A DNA stretch of 64,000 bases, taken from positions 1,178,001-1,242,000 of the forward strand of contig NZ_CP159534.1 of the NCBI RefSeq assembly GCF_040529335.1, written 5' to 3'. The notes below the pieces were generated by a model that saw only the letters and a list, made by a program, of their open reading frames with translations, was not told the DNA's origin and did not search any database. The translations under genes were made by a program, and so were the position numbers. The stretch is from Streptomyces sp. HUAS MG91 (GTDB lineage: Bacteria; Actinomycetota; Actinomycetes; Streptomycetales; Streptomycetaceae). This document shows positions 45,105 through 55,400 of this stretch, piece after piece. Within the stretch, counting starts at the first letter, position 1. Each line of letters opens with the position of its first letter.

Positions 45105-45703
45105 CCCAGCACTTGATCCACCGCCCGGCCCGGTCCACCCGTCCGCTGCCTCCCGTCGAGGCCCGCACCATCGAGCCGCCGCCGAACCTGCCCGAGGGCA
45201 AGACGGGCAGCCCGGCCACCGCCCTGCTGCCGATGGCCGGTGTAGCCAGCTCGGTCGTCATGATGACCGTGATCCGATCCAGCCAGTTCGCCGGCCTGGG
45301 CGCCGTCGTCTTGATCATCGCGCTGCTCGGCGCGGTCGCGCTGTTCCTGTCGCAGCGCGGGAAGGCGCAACGCCAGCGGCGCGTGCAGCGCGAGCGATAT
45401 CTGGAGTATCTGGAGGAACTGCGCACCGAGTTGGGCGAGACGGAGCGCGCCCGACGCCAGGCCGCCCGCGTCCTGCATCCGGCTCCGGCCGCCCTGTATG
45501 ACGTGCTGCGCGATCCGGCGCGGGTGTGGGAGCGGCGGCGTACGGACAGCGACTTCCTTCAGGTGCGGGCAGGCGTCGGTGATGTCCCCGTGCAGGAGCT
45601 GGCGATCGGACAGAACACGGGCGGGGGGCGTGATGACGCCGCCGGATCCCTTCATGCTGAACGAGGCCCGCGCGGTGCAGGCGCGCTTCGCCCACACCCC
45701 TGA
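45101..45703 (+). CDS. eccC: EccC N-terminal membrane part (frame interrupted)
   Basis: This frame carries the true EccC N-terminus: a Pro-rich start, two membrane helices (about residues 38-90, GAVVLIIALLGAVALFLSQ) and the conserved cytoplasmic segment RYLEYLEELRTELGETERAR, up to VPVQELAIGQNTG near residue 175. It then passes a G6 run at 45623-45628 and continues out of frame to a stop at 45703 in sequence unlike EccC. Removing one G from the run joins it exactly to the following ATPase frame. The GTG at 45101 overlaps the MinD-like stop. Confidence 0.85.
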   Translation: MTQHLIHRPARSTRPLPPVEARTIEPPPNLPEGKTGSPATALLPMAGVASSVVMMTVIRSSQFAGLGAVVLIIALLGAVALFLSQRGKAQRQRRVQRERYLEYLEELRTELGETERARRQAARVLHPAPAALYDVLRDPARVWERRRTDSDFLQVRAGVGDVPVQELAIGQNTGGGRDDAAGSLHAERGPRGAGALRPHP

Positions 45704-48700
45704 TCACCCGCTGCTCGTGCCGCTGGACCGGATGGGCAACGTCAGCGTCGTCGGCGACCGAGACGGCGTCCTGCGGGTGGCCCGTGCCCTGCTGATGCAG
45801 GCCTGCACGACGCACGCCCCGGACGACATGGCCCTCGCGCTGGCCACACCCGGGGAGCGGATGGAGGAGTGGGAGTGGGTCAAATGGCTCCCGCACGTCC
45901 TCGATCCGCAGTCCACCGGCCAGCCGGTGGCCGCCCGCCGGATCGCCCCCGACCTGACGCAACTCGCCCAGGTGATCGGCACAGACCTCAAGCGCCGTGC
46001 CTCGTACGCGGCGGAGGTGCGCCGAGGCCTGTCCGACCAGAAGGCACTCGATCTGGCCGACCGGCTCCTCGTGGTCAGCGACACCTACGGCGAGAACGCC
46101 GTCGACCTGCCCCGGCCTGACGCCGCCGTCGCCCTGGACGCGATGGGCGTAACAATGGTGCACCTGCTGGCCGAACAGATCCACGAACCCGACCACGTCA
46201 CCGTCCGGATCACCGTCGACGCGGACCGGATCACCGTGGAAGATCTGCGGCAGCAGACCATCATCCGCGCCACCGGGGTGTCCGACGACGCGCCGCTCTT
46301 CGCCGCCGAAGGCCTCGCCCGCGCCCTGGCCCCGCTGCGGCTGTCCGCCGAATCGGCCGCCGAGGGCACCCCGGTATCCGGGCCCGTCGACTTCACTCAA
46401 CTCTTGGGCATCGACGACCTGACCGCCCTCGACCTGCCCCGTCACTGGGCGCCCCGCGGCGACCGCGACTTCCTGCGCGTCCCCATCGGTGTCGACGACC
46501 GCCACCAGCCGGTCCTGCTCGACCTGAAGGAATCCTCTGAACTCGGCATGGGCCCGCACGGGTTGTGCGTCGGCGCGACCGGCTCCGGCAAGAGCGAACT
46601 GCTGCGCACCCTCGTCCTCGCCCTGGTCACCACGCATGCTCCGGACGACCTGGCGATGGTGCTGGTCGACTACAAGGGCGGCGCCACCTTCGCCCCGTTC
46701 ACCGGCCTGCCGCACGTCGCCGGCGTCATCACCAACCTGGAGAACCAGGCCGGCCTCGTCGAACGCGTCCACACCTCACTGGCTGGCGAGATCAAACGCC
46801 GCCAGCAGGTACTGAAGGACGCGGGCAACATCGCCGACATCGGCCACTACCGCGCCCTGCGCGCCGGCGAACGCCCCGACCTCGAACCCCTCCCCCACCT
46901 CTTCGTCGTCATCGACGAATTCGGTGAACTCATCACGGCGAAACCGGACTTCATCGACCTGTTCCTGTCCATCGGCCGCATCGGCCGATCCATCGGTGTG
47001 CATCTGCTGCTGTCCAGCCAGCGCATCGAGGGCGGCAAGCTCAAGGGCCTGGAGACATATCTGTCCTACCGGCTGGGGCTGCGCACCTTCTCCGCGGATG
47101 AGTCGCGTACGGTCCTGGAGACCACGGACGCCTTCCAGCTGCCGCCGCTGCCCGGCTTCGGCTATTTGAAGGTCGACACCTCCACCTACACCCGGTTCAA
47201 GGCGGGCTACGTCTCCGGCCTGTACAACGGGCCCGCGCTGCGCGAGAGCGCGGCCGATGACGAGCCGCTCGCCTGGCCCTACCCGGCCTACAACACCTCC
47301 GCCGCAGTGCAAGAGCCCGTGGCGGACGACGCGGTACCAGTACCTCGCGAGACGGGTCCCACCGTCCTGTCGACGGCGATCAGCCGACTCACCGACGCCG
47401 CCGAGCCGGTGCGCCGCATCTGGCTGCCGCCGCTCCCCGAGGCCATGGCCCTCGACATGGCGGCAGGCCCCGTCCAGGCCTCGTCCGATGGGCTCCGACT
47501 CCCCCACCCTCAGGGCCCGTTGCAAGTGCCGCTCGGCATCCTCGACGACCCGGCCACCCAGCGGCAGGGGCCCTGGGTGCACGACCTGAACGTGGCGGGC
47601 GGGCACACCGCCGTCATCGGCGGCCCGGCCTCAGGCAAGACGACCCTGCTGCGCACCCTGGCACTGTCCCTCGCACTGACCCACACCCCACGCGACGTCG
47701 CCCTCTACGGCCTGGACCTGGCCGGCGGCGGCCTGTCCGCGCTCGCTGGACTGCCGCATGTCGGCGGCATCGCCGGCCGCGCCGAGAGTGAACGCGCCGC
47801 CCGCACCATCGCCGAAGTCCGCACCATGCTCACCGAACGCGAGCAGGTCTTCCGCGAACACGGCATCGATTCCATCGACCAACTCCGCACCCTGCGCGCC
47901 AAGGGCGAACTGCCCCAGCTGGGCGCCACCGACGTGGTGCTGCTCATCGACGGAATCGGTGCGCTGCGCGACGAGTTCGCCCACCTCGACGACGACGTGG
48001 CCGACCTCCTCAAGCGCGGCAGCGGCTACGGCATCCACATCGTGACGGGCATGCTGCGCTGGAACGACGTCCGCATCGCCACCCAGTCGATGTTCGGCAG
48101 CCGCATCGAACTGCGCCTCAACGACCCCGCCGACTCCTCCATTGACCGCAAACTCTCCGAGACCCTCACCGCCGACACTCCGGGGCGCGCCCTCCTACAT
48201 GACAAGCTCTTCGCGCACGTGGCGCTGCCCCGCATCGACGCGCAGTCCGCAACCACGGATCTCGGCCCGGCCTTGGACGACGCCGCCCGCACTATCCGCG
48301 CCACCTGGCACGGTGAACTCGCCGCCCCGGTGCGCGTGTTGCCCACCCACCTGCCCGCCCAGCGCCTGCCTTCCTCCACCGCCGCACCGCACGCGGTCCC
48401 GATCGGCATCGACCAGGACACCCTCTCCCCCACCGTCCTGGATCTGTTCGGAGCGGACCAGCACCTGCTGATCCTGGGCGACAGCGAGTGCGGCAAGACG
48501 AACCTCCTCAAACTGATCTCCCGCTCCCTCGTGGACCGTTACGGCGAGGACGAGCTGGTCTTCGGCATCTTCGATCCGCGCCGCGGGCTGCGCGGTGTCA
48601 TCCCAGAGCCTTACCGCGGCGGCTACGCCCATAACGGCAAGCTGGCCAACGCCCTGGCGACCGGCATCGCGACCGAGCTGGAAAAGCGCCTGCCCGAAAC

Positions 48701-49103
48701 CGCCGACCCGGACGCGGTCGGCGACGAACCCGCCTTCACCGGCCCGCGGATCGTGATCCTCGTCGACGACTACGACATCCTCACCGCCGCAGGCCAGCAG
48801 CCCCTGGACCCGTTCCTGCCCTACATCTCCTCGGCCCAAGACATCGGCCTGCACTTCGTGGTCACCCGCCGCGTCGCCGGCTCCTCCCGGGCCCTGTACG
48901 AGCCGTTCCTGACCACCCTGCGCGAGACCGGAGCAACCTCCCTCGTCATGACAGGTGACCGCGGCGAAGGCCAACTCCTGCCCGGCCTGTACGCCACCGC
49001 ACAACCGCCTGGCCGTGGCACCTTGGCCCGCCGAGGACGACGCCACCAGCTCATCCAGACCGCGCTCGCTGCCGACCCCGCATCCCAGGAGAGTCCGGCG
49101 TGA
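45630..49103 (+). CDS. eccC: EccC ATPase part (three FtsK/SpoIIIE-like domains)
   Basis: 1,157 residues beginning in the conserved EccC segment TPPDPFMLNEARAVQARFAH. Three ATPase domains follow with Walker A motifs GATGSGKSE (about 315), GGPASGKTT (about 664) and GDSECGKTN (about 949), plus LVDYKGG and FVVIDEFGE in the first. It is the motor that selects and drives ESAT-6-like substrates. It is out of frame by one base with the membrane part. Independent initiation is possible at GTG 45630/ATG 45633, right after a purine-rich G run, which could give a split EccC. Its stop overlaps the next start (GTGA). Confidence 0.9.
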   Translation: MMTPPDPFMLNEARAVQARFAHTPDHPLLVPLDRMGNVSVVGDRDGVLRVARALLMQACTTHAPDDMALALATPGERMEEWEWVKWLPHVLDPQSTGQPVAARRIAPDLTQLAQVIGTDLKRRASYAAEVRRGLSDQKALDLADRLLVVSDTYGENAVDLPRPDAAVALDAMGVTMVHLLAEQIHEPDHVTVRITVDADRITVEDLRQQTIIRATGVSDDAPLFAAEGLARALAPLRLSAESAAEGTPVSGPVDFTQLLGIDDLTALDLPRHWAPRGDRDFLRVPIGVDDRHQPVLLDLKESSELGMGPHGLCVGATGSGKSELLRTLVLALVTTHAPDDLAMVLVDYKGGATFAPFTGLPHVAGVITNLENQAGLVERVHTSLAGEIKRRQQVLKDAGNIADIGHYRALRAGERPDLEPLPHLFVVIDEFGELITAKPDFIDLFLSIGRIGRSIGVHLLLSSQRIEGGKLKGLETYLSYRLGLRTFSADESRTVLETTDAFQLPPLPGFGYLKVDTSTYTRFKAGYVSGLYNGPALRESAADDEPLAWPYPAYNTSAAVQEPVADDAVPVPRETGPTVLSTAISRLTDAAEPVRRIWLPPLPEAMALDMAAGPVQASSDGLRLPHPQGPLQVPLGILDDPATQRQGPWVHDLNVAGGHTAVIGGPASGKTTLLRTLALSLALTHTPRDVALYGLDLAGGGLSALAGLPHVGGIAGRAESERAARTIAEVRTMLTEREQVFREHGIDSIDQLRTLRAKGELPQLGATDVVLLIDGIGALRDEFAHLDDDVADLLKRGSGYGIHIVTGMLRWNDVRIATQSMFGSRIELRLNDPADSSIDRKLSETLTADTPGRALLHDKLFAHVALPRIDAQSATTDLGPALDDAARTIRATWHGELAAPVRVLPTHLPAQRLPSSTAAPHAVPIGIDQDTLSPTVLDLFGADQHLLILGDSECGKTNLLKLISRSLVDRYGEDELVFGIFDPRRGLRGVIPEPYRGGYAHNGKLANALATGIATELEKRLPETADPDAVGDEPAFTGPRIVILVDDYDILTAAGQQPLDPFLPYISSAQDIGLHFVVTRRVAGSSRALYEPFLTTLRETGATSLVMTGDRGEGQLLPGLYATAQPPGRGTLARRGRRHQLIQTALAADPASQESPA

Positions 49104-50521
49104 CCAAGGACATCATCGCCCTCACCCCGAAGATGCCCGACACGTCGGCCCTCCTCGCGGCCCTGCACGCCGGCGGTCCCGACCTCACCCTGAGCACCAC
49201 CGACGACGGCGCGGTCATCCACCTGTGCACCGCCGCAGGACGCCCCCTGGTCTCCGTCGAAGCACCCCTCCTCATCCACACCCCCGGGGAAGCCGAACGC
49301 CTCCTCGGCCCTCAACCCGGCTCCCCCGAGCCCCCGTTCTGGTGGATCGAGATCCGCGCCTCCTCCGCCATACCCGAAGCCGAACACCTCGCCGCCTCGA
49401 TCAGCGCACGCCTGACATTGCTCCTCGGCGGCATCACCTGGCCGCCCGGGGAGAAGAGCACGGCCGTCGTGAACACGGCTGCACCACACGAAGAGGTCAC
49501 CGCGGCGCCCGCCTCGACCGGTGCACTGCCCATCGTCGACGTCCTGACCGACTCCACCGCCGTCGTCCTCGCCGACCGTCCGGTCCTGGGCCTGACCACC
49601 TGGCTCTCCGACATCCTGCGCATCACCACGGCAGCCAACCGCGCCCTGCACATCGTCACACCCCCACACGTCCGCCTGACCCTGCCTCTACGCCAGGCCT
49701 TGGGCGGCGCACCCAACCGCTGGGTGATCCAGAACCCACAAGGCGGCTACTACGACGGCCTCTCCGGAGCCCAACTCACCTGGCAGGGCGGCACGTTCAC
49801 ACCCGCAGGCGACGGCACGGTCGCCGACGCCTTCACGACCGGAGCCGCAACCACAACCGAACGCCAGCTCACGGTGGCCTTCCGCACACTCCACACGCCC
49901 GACGCGGACCTGGCCCTCGGCGCGGCTCTCGAAACGGCCTGGCGCCACCTGACCGGTACGCCACCCACCGGATGGGGCACCGCCGAACCCGCAAACCTCC
50001 CCTGGTCTCCACGCCAATTGACCGCCCTCGCCCGCGACCGAGCCCCGGACCCCACCCACACCATCGCGATCGGCACCCCCGACCGACCGGCCATCGCCAC
50101 CCACCGCACCACCCGCACCGCAGTGGGTGTCACCGAGGACACCACCCTCACGGTCGGCTACGGGGCCGAAGTTCCCGTACTGCTGGACGCGATCGAGCCG
50201 CTGGCCGCCGAGATGGTAGCCGCACACAGTCTGACCACCATGCTTACTACGCTACGCGCAGGCCGCTCCGACTTGACGCTCCCCGCCAGTCTGGAAGCCC
50301 CACCGATCCCGGTCGCCTTCACCCTCGGCGCCCAAGAGGTCCAGGCCATCGGGCTCGCGTACGCTCGTCGGCCCCCAGTCGCGGTCACACCGGCACAGCT
50401 CGGCGCCGCCGCACGACCCGCCCTGCACTACCTCCTCGGCAACGGTACGGATCACGGCGCCTGGAACTCGCTCCAGCACCTGGTCGCGCACCTCAAGAGA
50501 CCGTCATCCGCAACCCATTAG
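49100..50521 (+). CDS. DUF6177-like type VII locus protein
   Basis: A 473-residue soluble protein resembling the DUF6177 family that accompanies EccC/EccD in streptomycetes. Visible segments include FWWIEIRASSAIPEAEHLA, GLTTWLSDILRITTAANRAL and RWVIQNPQGGYYDGLSG. No catalytic motif is recognised. It could be an EspG-like chaperone or a replacement for missing core parts. It is translationally coupled to eccC and is the last gene of the secretion operon. Confidence 0.75.
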   Translation: MTKDIIALTPKMPDTSALLAALHAGGPDLTLSTTDDGAVIHLCTAAGRPLVSVEAPLLIHTPGEAERLLGPQPGSPEPPFWWIEIRASSAIPEAEHLAASISARLTLLLGGITWPPGEKSTAVVNTAAPHEEVTAAPASTGALPIVDVLTDSTAVVLADRPVLGLTTWLSDILRITTAANRALHIVTPPHVRLTLPLRQALGGAPNRWVIQNPQGGYYDGLSGAQLTWQGGTFTPAGDGTVADAFTTGAATTTERQLTVAFRTLHTPDADLALGAALETAWRHLTGTPPTGWGTAEPANLPWSPRQLTALARDRAPDPTHTIAIGTPDRPAIATHRTTRTAVGVTEDTTLTVGYGAEVPVLLDAIEPLAAEMVAAHSLTTMLTTLRAGRSDLTLPASLEAPPIPVAFTLGAQEVQAIGLAYARRPPVAVTPAQLGAAARPALHYLLGNGTDHGAWNSLQHLVAHLKRPSSATH

Positions 50522-50826
50522 GGTGGCCCTGGCGGATGCATACGCCGCAAACACCTGTCGTTCACAGCCCCTCGTTCGCTTCCGCTGTCGACGGCTGTCG
50601 CAAAGTCGGACGACAGGGAGACCAGTATTGCCGTGGCCATTGGCCGATACATTCTCGTCCGACCCTGCCGCCCCCAGGGAGCAAGCCCCGTAAACTGATC
50701 CCCGAGCTGCACGGCCGAGTGGGGTCTCCGATGGACCACGTCACTCCCGGCCGAAGGCGAGGAACCGTCGCTCTCTGGCCGCAGCCGTAAGCATCCGTTC
50801 GTTTCACCGGGGGTACGAGAGCGCCG
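50522..50826. other. intergenic region before the kinase gene
   Basis: About 305 bp with no supportable gene. It should hold the end of the secretion operon and the promoter of the kinase-helicase cassette. A weak CTGTCG...CGACAG pair near 50595-50620 is the only structure seen. Confidence 0.5.
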
Positions 50827-52248
50827 ATGGAGCCATTGGACTACGAGTGCGACCCCCGGGTCCGAGGGCCGTTCGAGACACTGGCCGTGCTGGGCGAGGG
50901 CGGCATGGGCCGTGCCTACCTGGCACGACGCCTTGTCCTGGAGGGCTGGGATCGCTCCTGGGAGTCCGCGTACCGGATAGCTGATCCGGACGATGCCACC
51001 ACCGGTGAGAACGCCCTGGCGGTGCTCAAGACCATCCGGCCCCAGCTGCTGGCTGACGAGGACGCGGAGAAGGTGGAGCGGACCCGGGCCCGGTTCGTCG
51101 CCGAGGTGGACGCGATCCGCACCGTGGTCGGCCCCCGGATTCCGGCTTTTCTCGGGGCCTCTCCAGAGGCCGCCGAACCGTGGCTCGCCATGGAGTACAT
51201 CCCTGGCCCGTCCCTTGACAGCCAGGTCAAGAAGAGCGGCTGCATCACGGATGTCGGGCCGTGGGTCGCGCTCGGACTCGGCCTGGTGGAGGCGCTGGAG
51301 TCGGTGCACGGCGCGGACCTCCTGCACCGCGACCTGAAGCCGGGCAACGTGGTGCTTGGGCCACTCGGGCCCGTGGTGCTGGACTTCGGCCTCGCAGTGC
51401 TCGCGGAGCGGCAGGATTTCAGCAACGCGCTGACCAAAACGGGGTGGGCCCTGGGAACCCCGGCCTTCATGCCGTGGGAGCAGTACAAGGACGCCAAGCA
51501 TGTGAAGGCGTCCGCCGACGTGTACGCGATCGGCTCCACGCTCTTCTTCACCGCGACTGGCAGGACCCCATATCCCGGGGCCCCCATGCCGATGCCGCCC
51601 GACTGGAAGGGGGTGCCTGCCGAGTTCCTGCCCTTGCTCTCGAAGTTGTTCGCTCCGGTCGAGGCCAAGCGTCCCGATTTGTCCGAAGTGCGCGCGGACC
51701 TCTATACGCTGTTGGCGATGCACAGCCTGTCGTACGAGGAGGCGGCCCAGCAGCTCGCGGAGGTCGCAGCGGCGGCAGGTCTCACTCCGAAACTTCCGGA
51801 CCAGGCGCTGTCCGAAGGACCCGATCCGGAAGTCCACGAGCAGGCCCAGCGCGCGGTCGACCGCGGTGCGGCACCGGACGCCCCGTGGCTTGACGACAAC
51901 CTCTTCGACGAGCTGTCCCCGGACGCAGAGGATGCCGACTTCCTGCCGCACGGGGCCGGAGAGGCCCCCGACCGGCCCGCGCCCTACACCCCGACCGTCC
52001 CCGACCAGGGCGACTCAACGACGGCTCCGCTGCCGCAGCCCGCGCCGACGAAGTTGCTCACCACACAGACTGCCGACTCCGAGGGCGGGAAGGGTCTCCC
52101 GGTCCCTCCCGTGCCCCCTCTCTCGACGCCACCACCGGCGAAGGCAGACGCGAACCGGCGTCCGGTCTCCGCCCGTCCCGGGCCGCGTCCTGCGCAGAAG
52201 GTCGCCGAACGCCTGCGTCGCGCATACGCACACCGCGAGAGTCTGTGA
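50827..52248 (+). CDS. soluble Hanks-type serine/threonine protein kinase
   Basis: A 473-residue kinase with the full active set: glycine loop LGEGGMGRAY (22-31), Lys68 in AVLKTI, helix-C Glu93, HRDLKPGN (His167 to Asn174) and DFG (186-188). There is an unusual insertion of about 30 residues between the glycine loop and Lys68. The activation segment ends TPAFMPWEQ, with PWE in place of APE. No membrane helix or PASTA repeat is present, so it is cytosolic. Residues 300-473 are Pro/Asp-rich and probably disordered. It lies 209 bp ahead of the SNF2 helicase on the same strand, suggesting a signalling role in the downstream cassette. Confidence 0.9.
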   Translation: MEPLDYECDPRVRGPFETLAVLGEGGMGRAYLARRLVLEGWDRSWESAYRIADPDDATTGENALAVLKTIRPQLLADEDAEKVERTRARFVAEVDAIRTVVGPRIPAFLGASPEAAEPWLAMEYIPGPSLDSQVKKSGCITDVGPWVALGLGLVEALESVHGADLLHRDLKPGNVVLGPLGPVVLDFGLAVLAERQDFSNALTKTGWALGTPAFMPWEQYKDAKHVKASADVYAIGSTLFFTATGRTPYPGAPMPMPPDWKGVPAEFLPLLSKLFAPVEAKRPDLSEVRADLYTLLAMHSLSYEEAAQQLAEVAAAAGLTPKLPDQALSEGPDPEVHEQAQRAVDRGAAPDAPWLDDNLFDELSPDAEDADFLPHGAGEAPDRPAPYTPTVPDQGDSTTAPLPQPAPTKLLTTQTADSEGGKGLPVPPVPPLSTPPPAKADANRRPVSARPGPRPAQKVAERLRRAYAHRESL

Positions 52249-52457
52249 CACAGGAGCAGTCACGCCGCCCCGACCATCGACCCGTTGCACGCACGGGACC
52301 AACGGCCCGCCCTCGGTAGGCCCTACGTCTCGGATCGCGCCACCGTACGTGCCTTCCGCCCCTCACCGGTCATAGGCTTCGATACCCACACACCACGCAC
52401 CGTACGGGGCCCGGACCGCCTGTTCGCCACACCCCGTCCGAAAGGAACAGCGCTCCC

Positions 52458-55400
52458 ATGCCTGACGCCACCGGCGAGCCGCCGCACCGCTCCGTCGACC
52501 TCGCCGACGGCCCCCCGCCGGCCGGGACGGTGATCGAGGTCCGTGACGAGGAGTGGCTGGTCCGTAAGAGCCGCGAGGTCCGGCCCGAGGAGTTTCTGAT
52601 CAAGGCGGTCGGCGCGTCCGAGCTGGTCAGAGGGCACGAGGCGGTTTTCCTCAGCTCCCTGGACCGCCCCAAAGTGCTGCGTCCCGAGGACACGGAGCTG
52701 GTCGCCGACCCCTCCCCAGGGTTCCGGCGCGGTCGGCTCCTCTTGGAGGCGGTGCTGCGCAAGACACCGCTTGCCCAGGGCGAGCGCGGACTCGCCGTCA
52801 CCGACGGCTACCTCCTCGACCGCATGGACTACCAGCTGCGCCCAGCGGCGAAAGCCCTGGCCAACCCGCTGCGGCCGCGTCTGCTCATCGGAGACGTCGT
52901 CGGTCTCGGCAAGACGCTCGAGATCGGTGCGCTGCTCGGCGAGCTGATCCGGCGCGGGCGCGGGGAACGCATCATGGTGGTAACACCGGCCGCCGTCCTG
53001 GAGCAGTTCCAGCACGAGATGTGGACCCGGTTCTCCATCCCCCTGGTGCGCTTGGACAGCGCCGGCATCGCCCGCATCGAGCGGAAGGTCCCCGCGGGCC
53101 GCAACCCGTTCACGTACTACCAGCGCGTCATCGTCTCCATCGACATGCTGCGTAACCGAAGCCGCTACGAGAAATGGCTCAAGGACGTCCGTTGGGACGC
53201 CGTCGTCATCGACGAGTCGCACAACCTGATCAACAAGGGAACGGACCGGCGTCGCGTCGCCGAACTACTCTCCCGGCAGACCGACGCCCTGATCCTGGCG
53301 AGCGCCACTCCGCACAACGGCGACATGCCCGCGTTCACCGGACTCATCCGGCTCCTGGACCCGATGGCGGTCAAGGACCCGAAGAAGCCCAAGGCCGAGG
53401 AGCTGCGGCATGTCATGCTGCGCCGCACCAAGGCCAGCCGCGAGGTCAAGGAACAACTCGCCGACCATTGGGCGCCTCGCGGCGACTCCTTCCCGGTGCG
53501 CTGCGCGGCAAGCGGGCTGGAGGAGCAGGTCTTCGCCGAGATCGCCGAACAGTGGCTCGGCGGCGAGCAGGCGAAGGACGGCGCGGCGGCTCTGGCGGAC
53601 GGCACCGCGGTACGGAAGCGCGGCAAGGGCTCGGACCACCTGTTCCCGTACGTTCTGCTGAAATCGTTCCTCTCCTCGCATCGTGCGCTCTTCGCCACAG
53701 TACGAAGCCGGCTCACCGAGCACGGTACGAAGCTACCCAAGGGACAGGATAAGATCGACGGCCCGGACACCGGCACCCAGGGTGCGGTGGGCGAGGTGGC
53801 CTCGTTGCTGCGCCTTGCCGACCTGGCCCGGGCGATCGAACGGGCGACGCTCGACGAGCTGGACTCGCCCGCAGGGCCGTCGACGGCCTCCAAGCTGGCG
53901 GGGCTGGTCGCGGAACTGCGCCGGATCGGCGTGCGGGCCGGGAGCCCGACCCGGGCCGTGGTGTTTTCCGAGCGGCACGAGACGCTGAAATGGCTGGGCC
54001 GGGTACTCCCGCCGCTGCTCGGCTGGAAGAACGACAAGGACGCGACGGCTGCGGTACGGACGATGTTCAGTGGCTCGGCGTCCGACGCCCAACAGCAGGA
54101 ATTGGTGGACGAGTTCGCGCGAGCGGGCACCGACGTACGGGTCCTGCTGACCGGCGACGGCGCCTCCGAGGGCGTGAACCTGCACCGACAGTGCCACCAC
54201 CTCCTCCACTGGGACCTGCCGTGGAGCCTGATCCGCGTCGAGCAGCGCAACGGCCGCATCGACCGCTACGGGCAGGTCCACAAGCCCGAGTTCCGGGCCA
54301 TGCTGCTGACCACGGCCTCGCCCGGCGCGCTGGACGACACCACCGTCGCCGAGAAGGTGTTGGCCCGCGAGCACAAGGTGCACTCGATTCTCGGTGCGGT
54401 GGAGGCCGCGACGGTCGAGAACGACTGGGAGCTGGAGGAGAAACGCCTGATGGAGGCGCTGTTCCAGGGCGAGGCCCCGGAGCAGGCGGTCGCCGCTCTG
54501 GAAACCGCCCCGGAGGCACTCGACTCCGAGTCCGGCTGGACAGCGGATAGGCCGGTCGAACAGCGGCTGTACGGCGAGTTCGGGACGGACGGCCCGGGAT
54601 ACGGATTCGGGGAGAGCGAAGGCGACTTCGGCGGGTTCGACGGCCTCGGCGAAGGGGACTTCGACGATTTCACCCCGCAGGACGACTATGGCGACTTGCT
54701 GGACGAGCTCGACACTCCGTCGACATCGACCGCGCGGCATCAAAGCGAGCACACAGGTGAGGGAAGCGACGACGCCGCACCCCCCACCACGGACGACGCC
54801 GACACCGGCCCCATCCCCCTCCACCGCGAACTGCGCCTCTTCCCCGACCGCTCCTCCTACGTGATGGCGGGCCTGGACGAACTGGCGGACGTCGAGGCGT
54901 TCCGCCTGGATACCGCGGTCGACGGTGAGGACCTGTCCTTCCGCACGCCCGAGGACCTCGCGGACCGGCTTGACGTGCTACCGCCGGGGTACCTGCGCGA
55001 ACAGAACATCACCGCACGGATGAAGCTCACCTTCAGCCGTGAGAACGGCGCCGACGCGCTCAAGCGGGCGCGAGAGTCCAAGGGTTCGATGTCACTGTGG
55101 CCGGACGTCCACTACGTGGGTGAGCTGCACCCGGTCATCGAGTGGATCACCGACAAGGTGCTGGTGCAGTTCGGCCGCCGCCAGGCGCTCGTGCTCCAGG
55201 TGGACCGCGAACGGGTTCCGGAACCGGTGTTCCTCATGCAGGGAGTGTGGTCCAACGCCGAGGGACGGCCGACGGCTGTCGGCTGGCTCGCCGTAGACCG
55301 TCTGAGCGGTGACACACCCCGCGTCCGCCACCTCATCCGCGAGACACAAGACCAGGAACAAGCCGCCGACCCGGACCTGGTCTCCCTGGCCGAGCTCGGC

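Noticed and set aside
50518..51951. A 477-codon minus-strand frame opposite the kinase gene.
   Set aside because: The plus strand has every kinase motif in order; the minus frame shows no recognisable domain.
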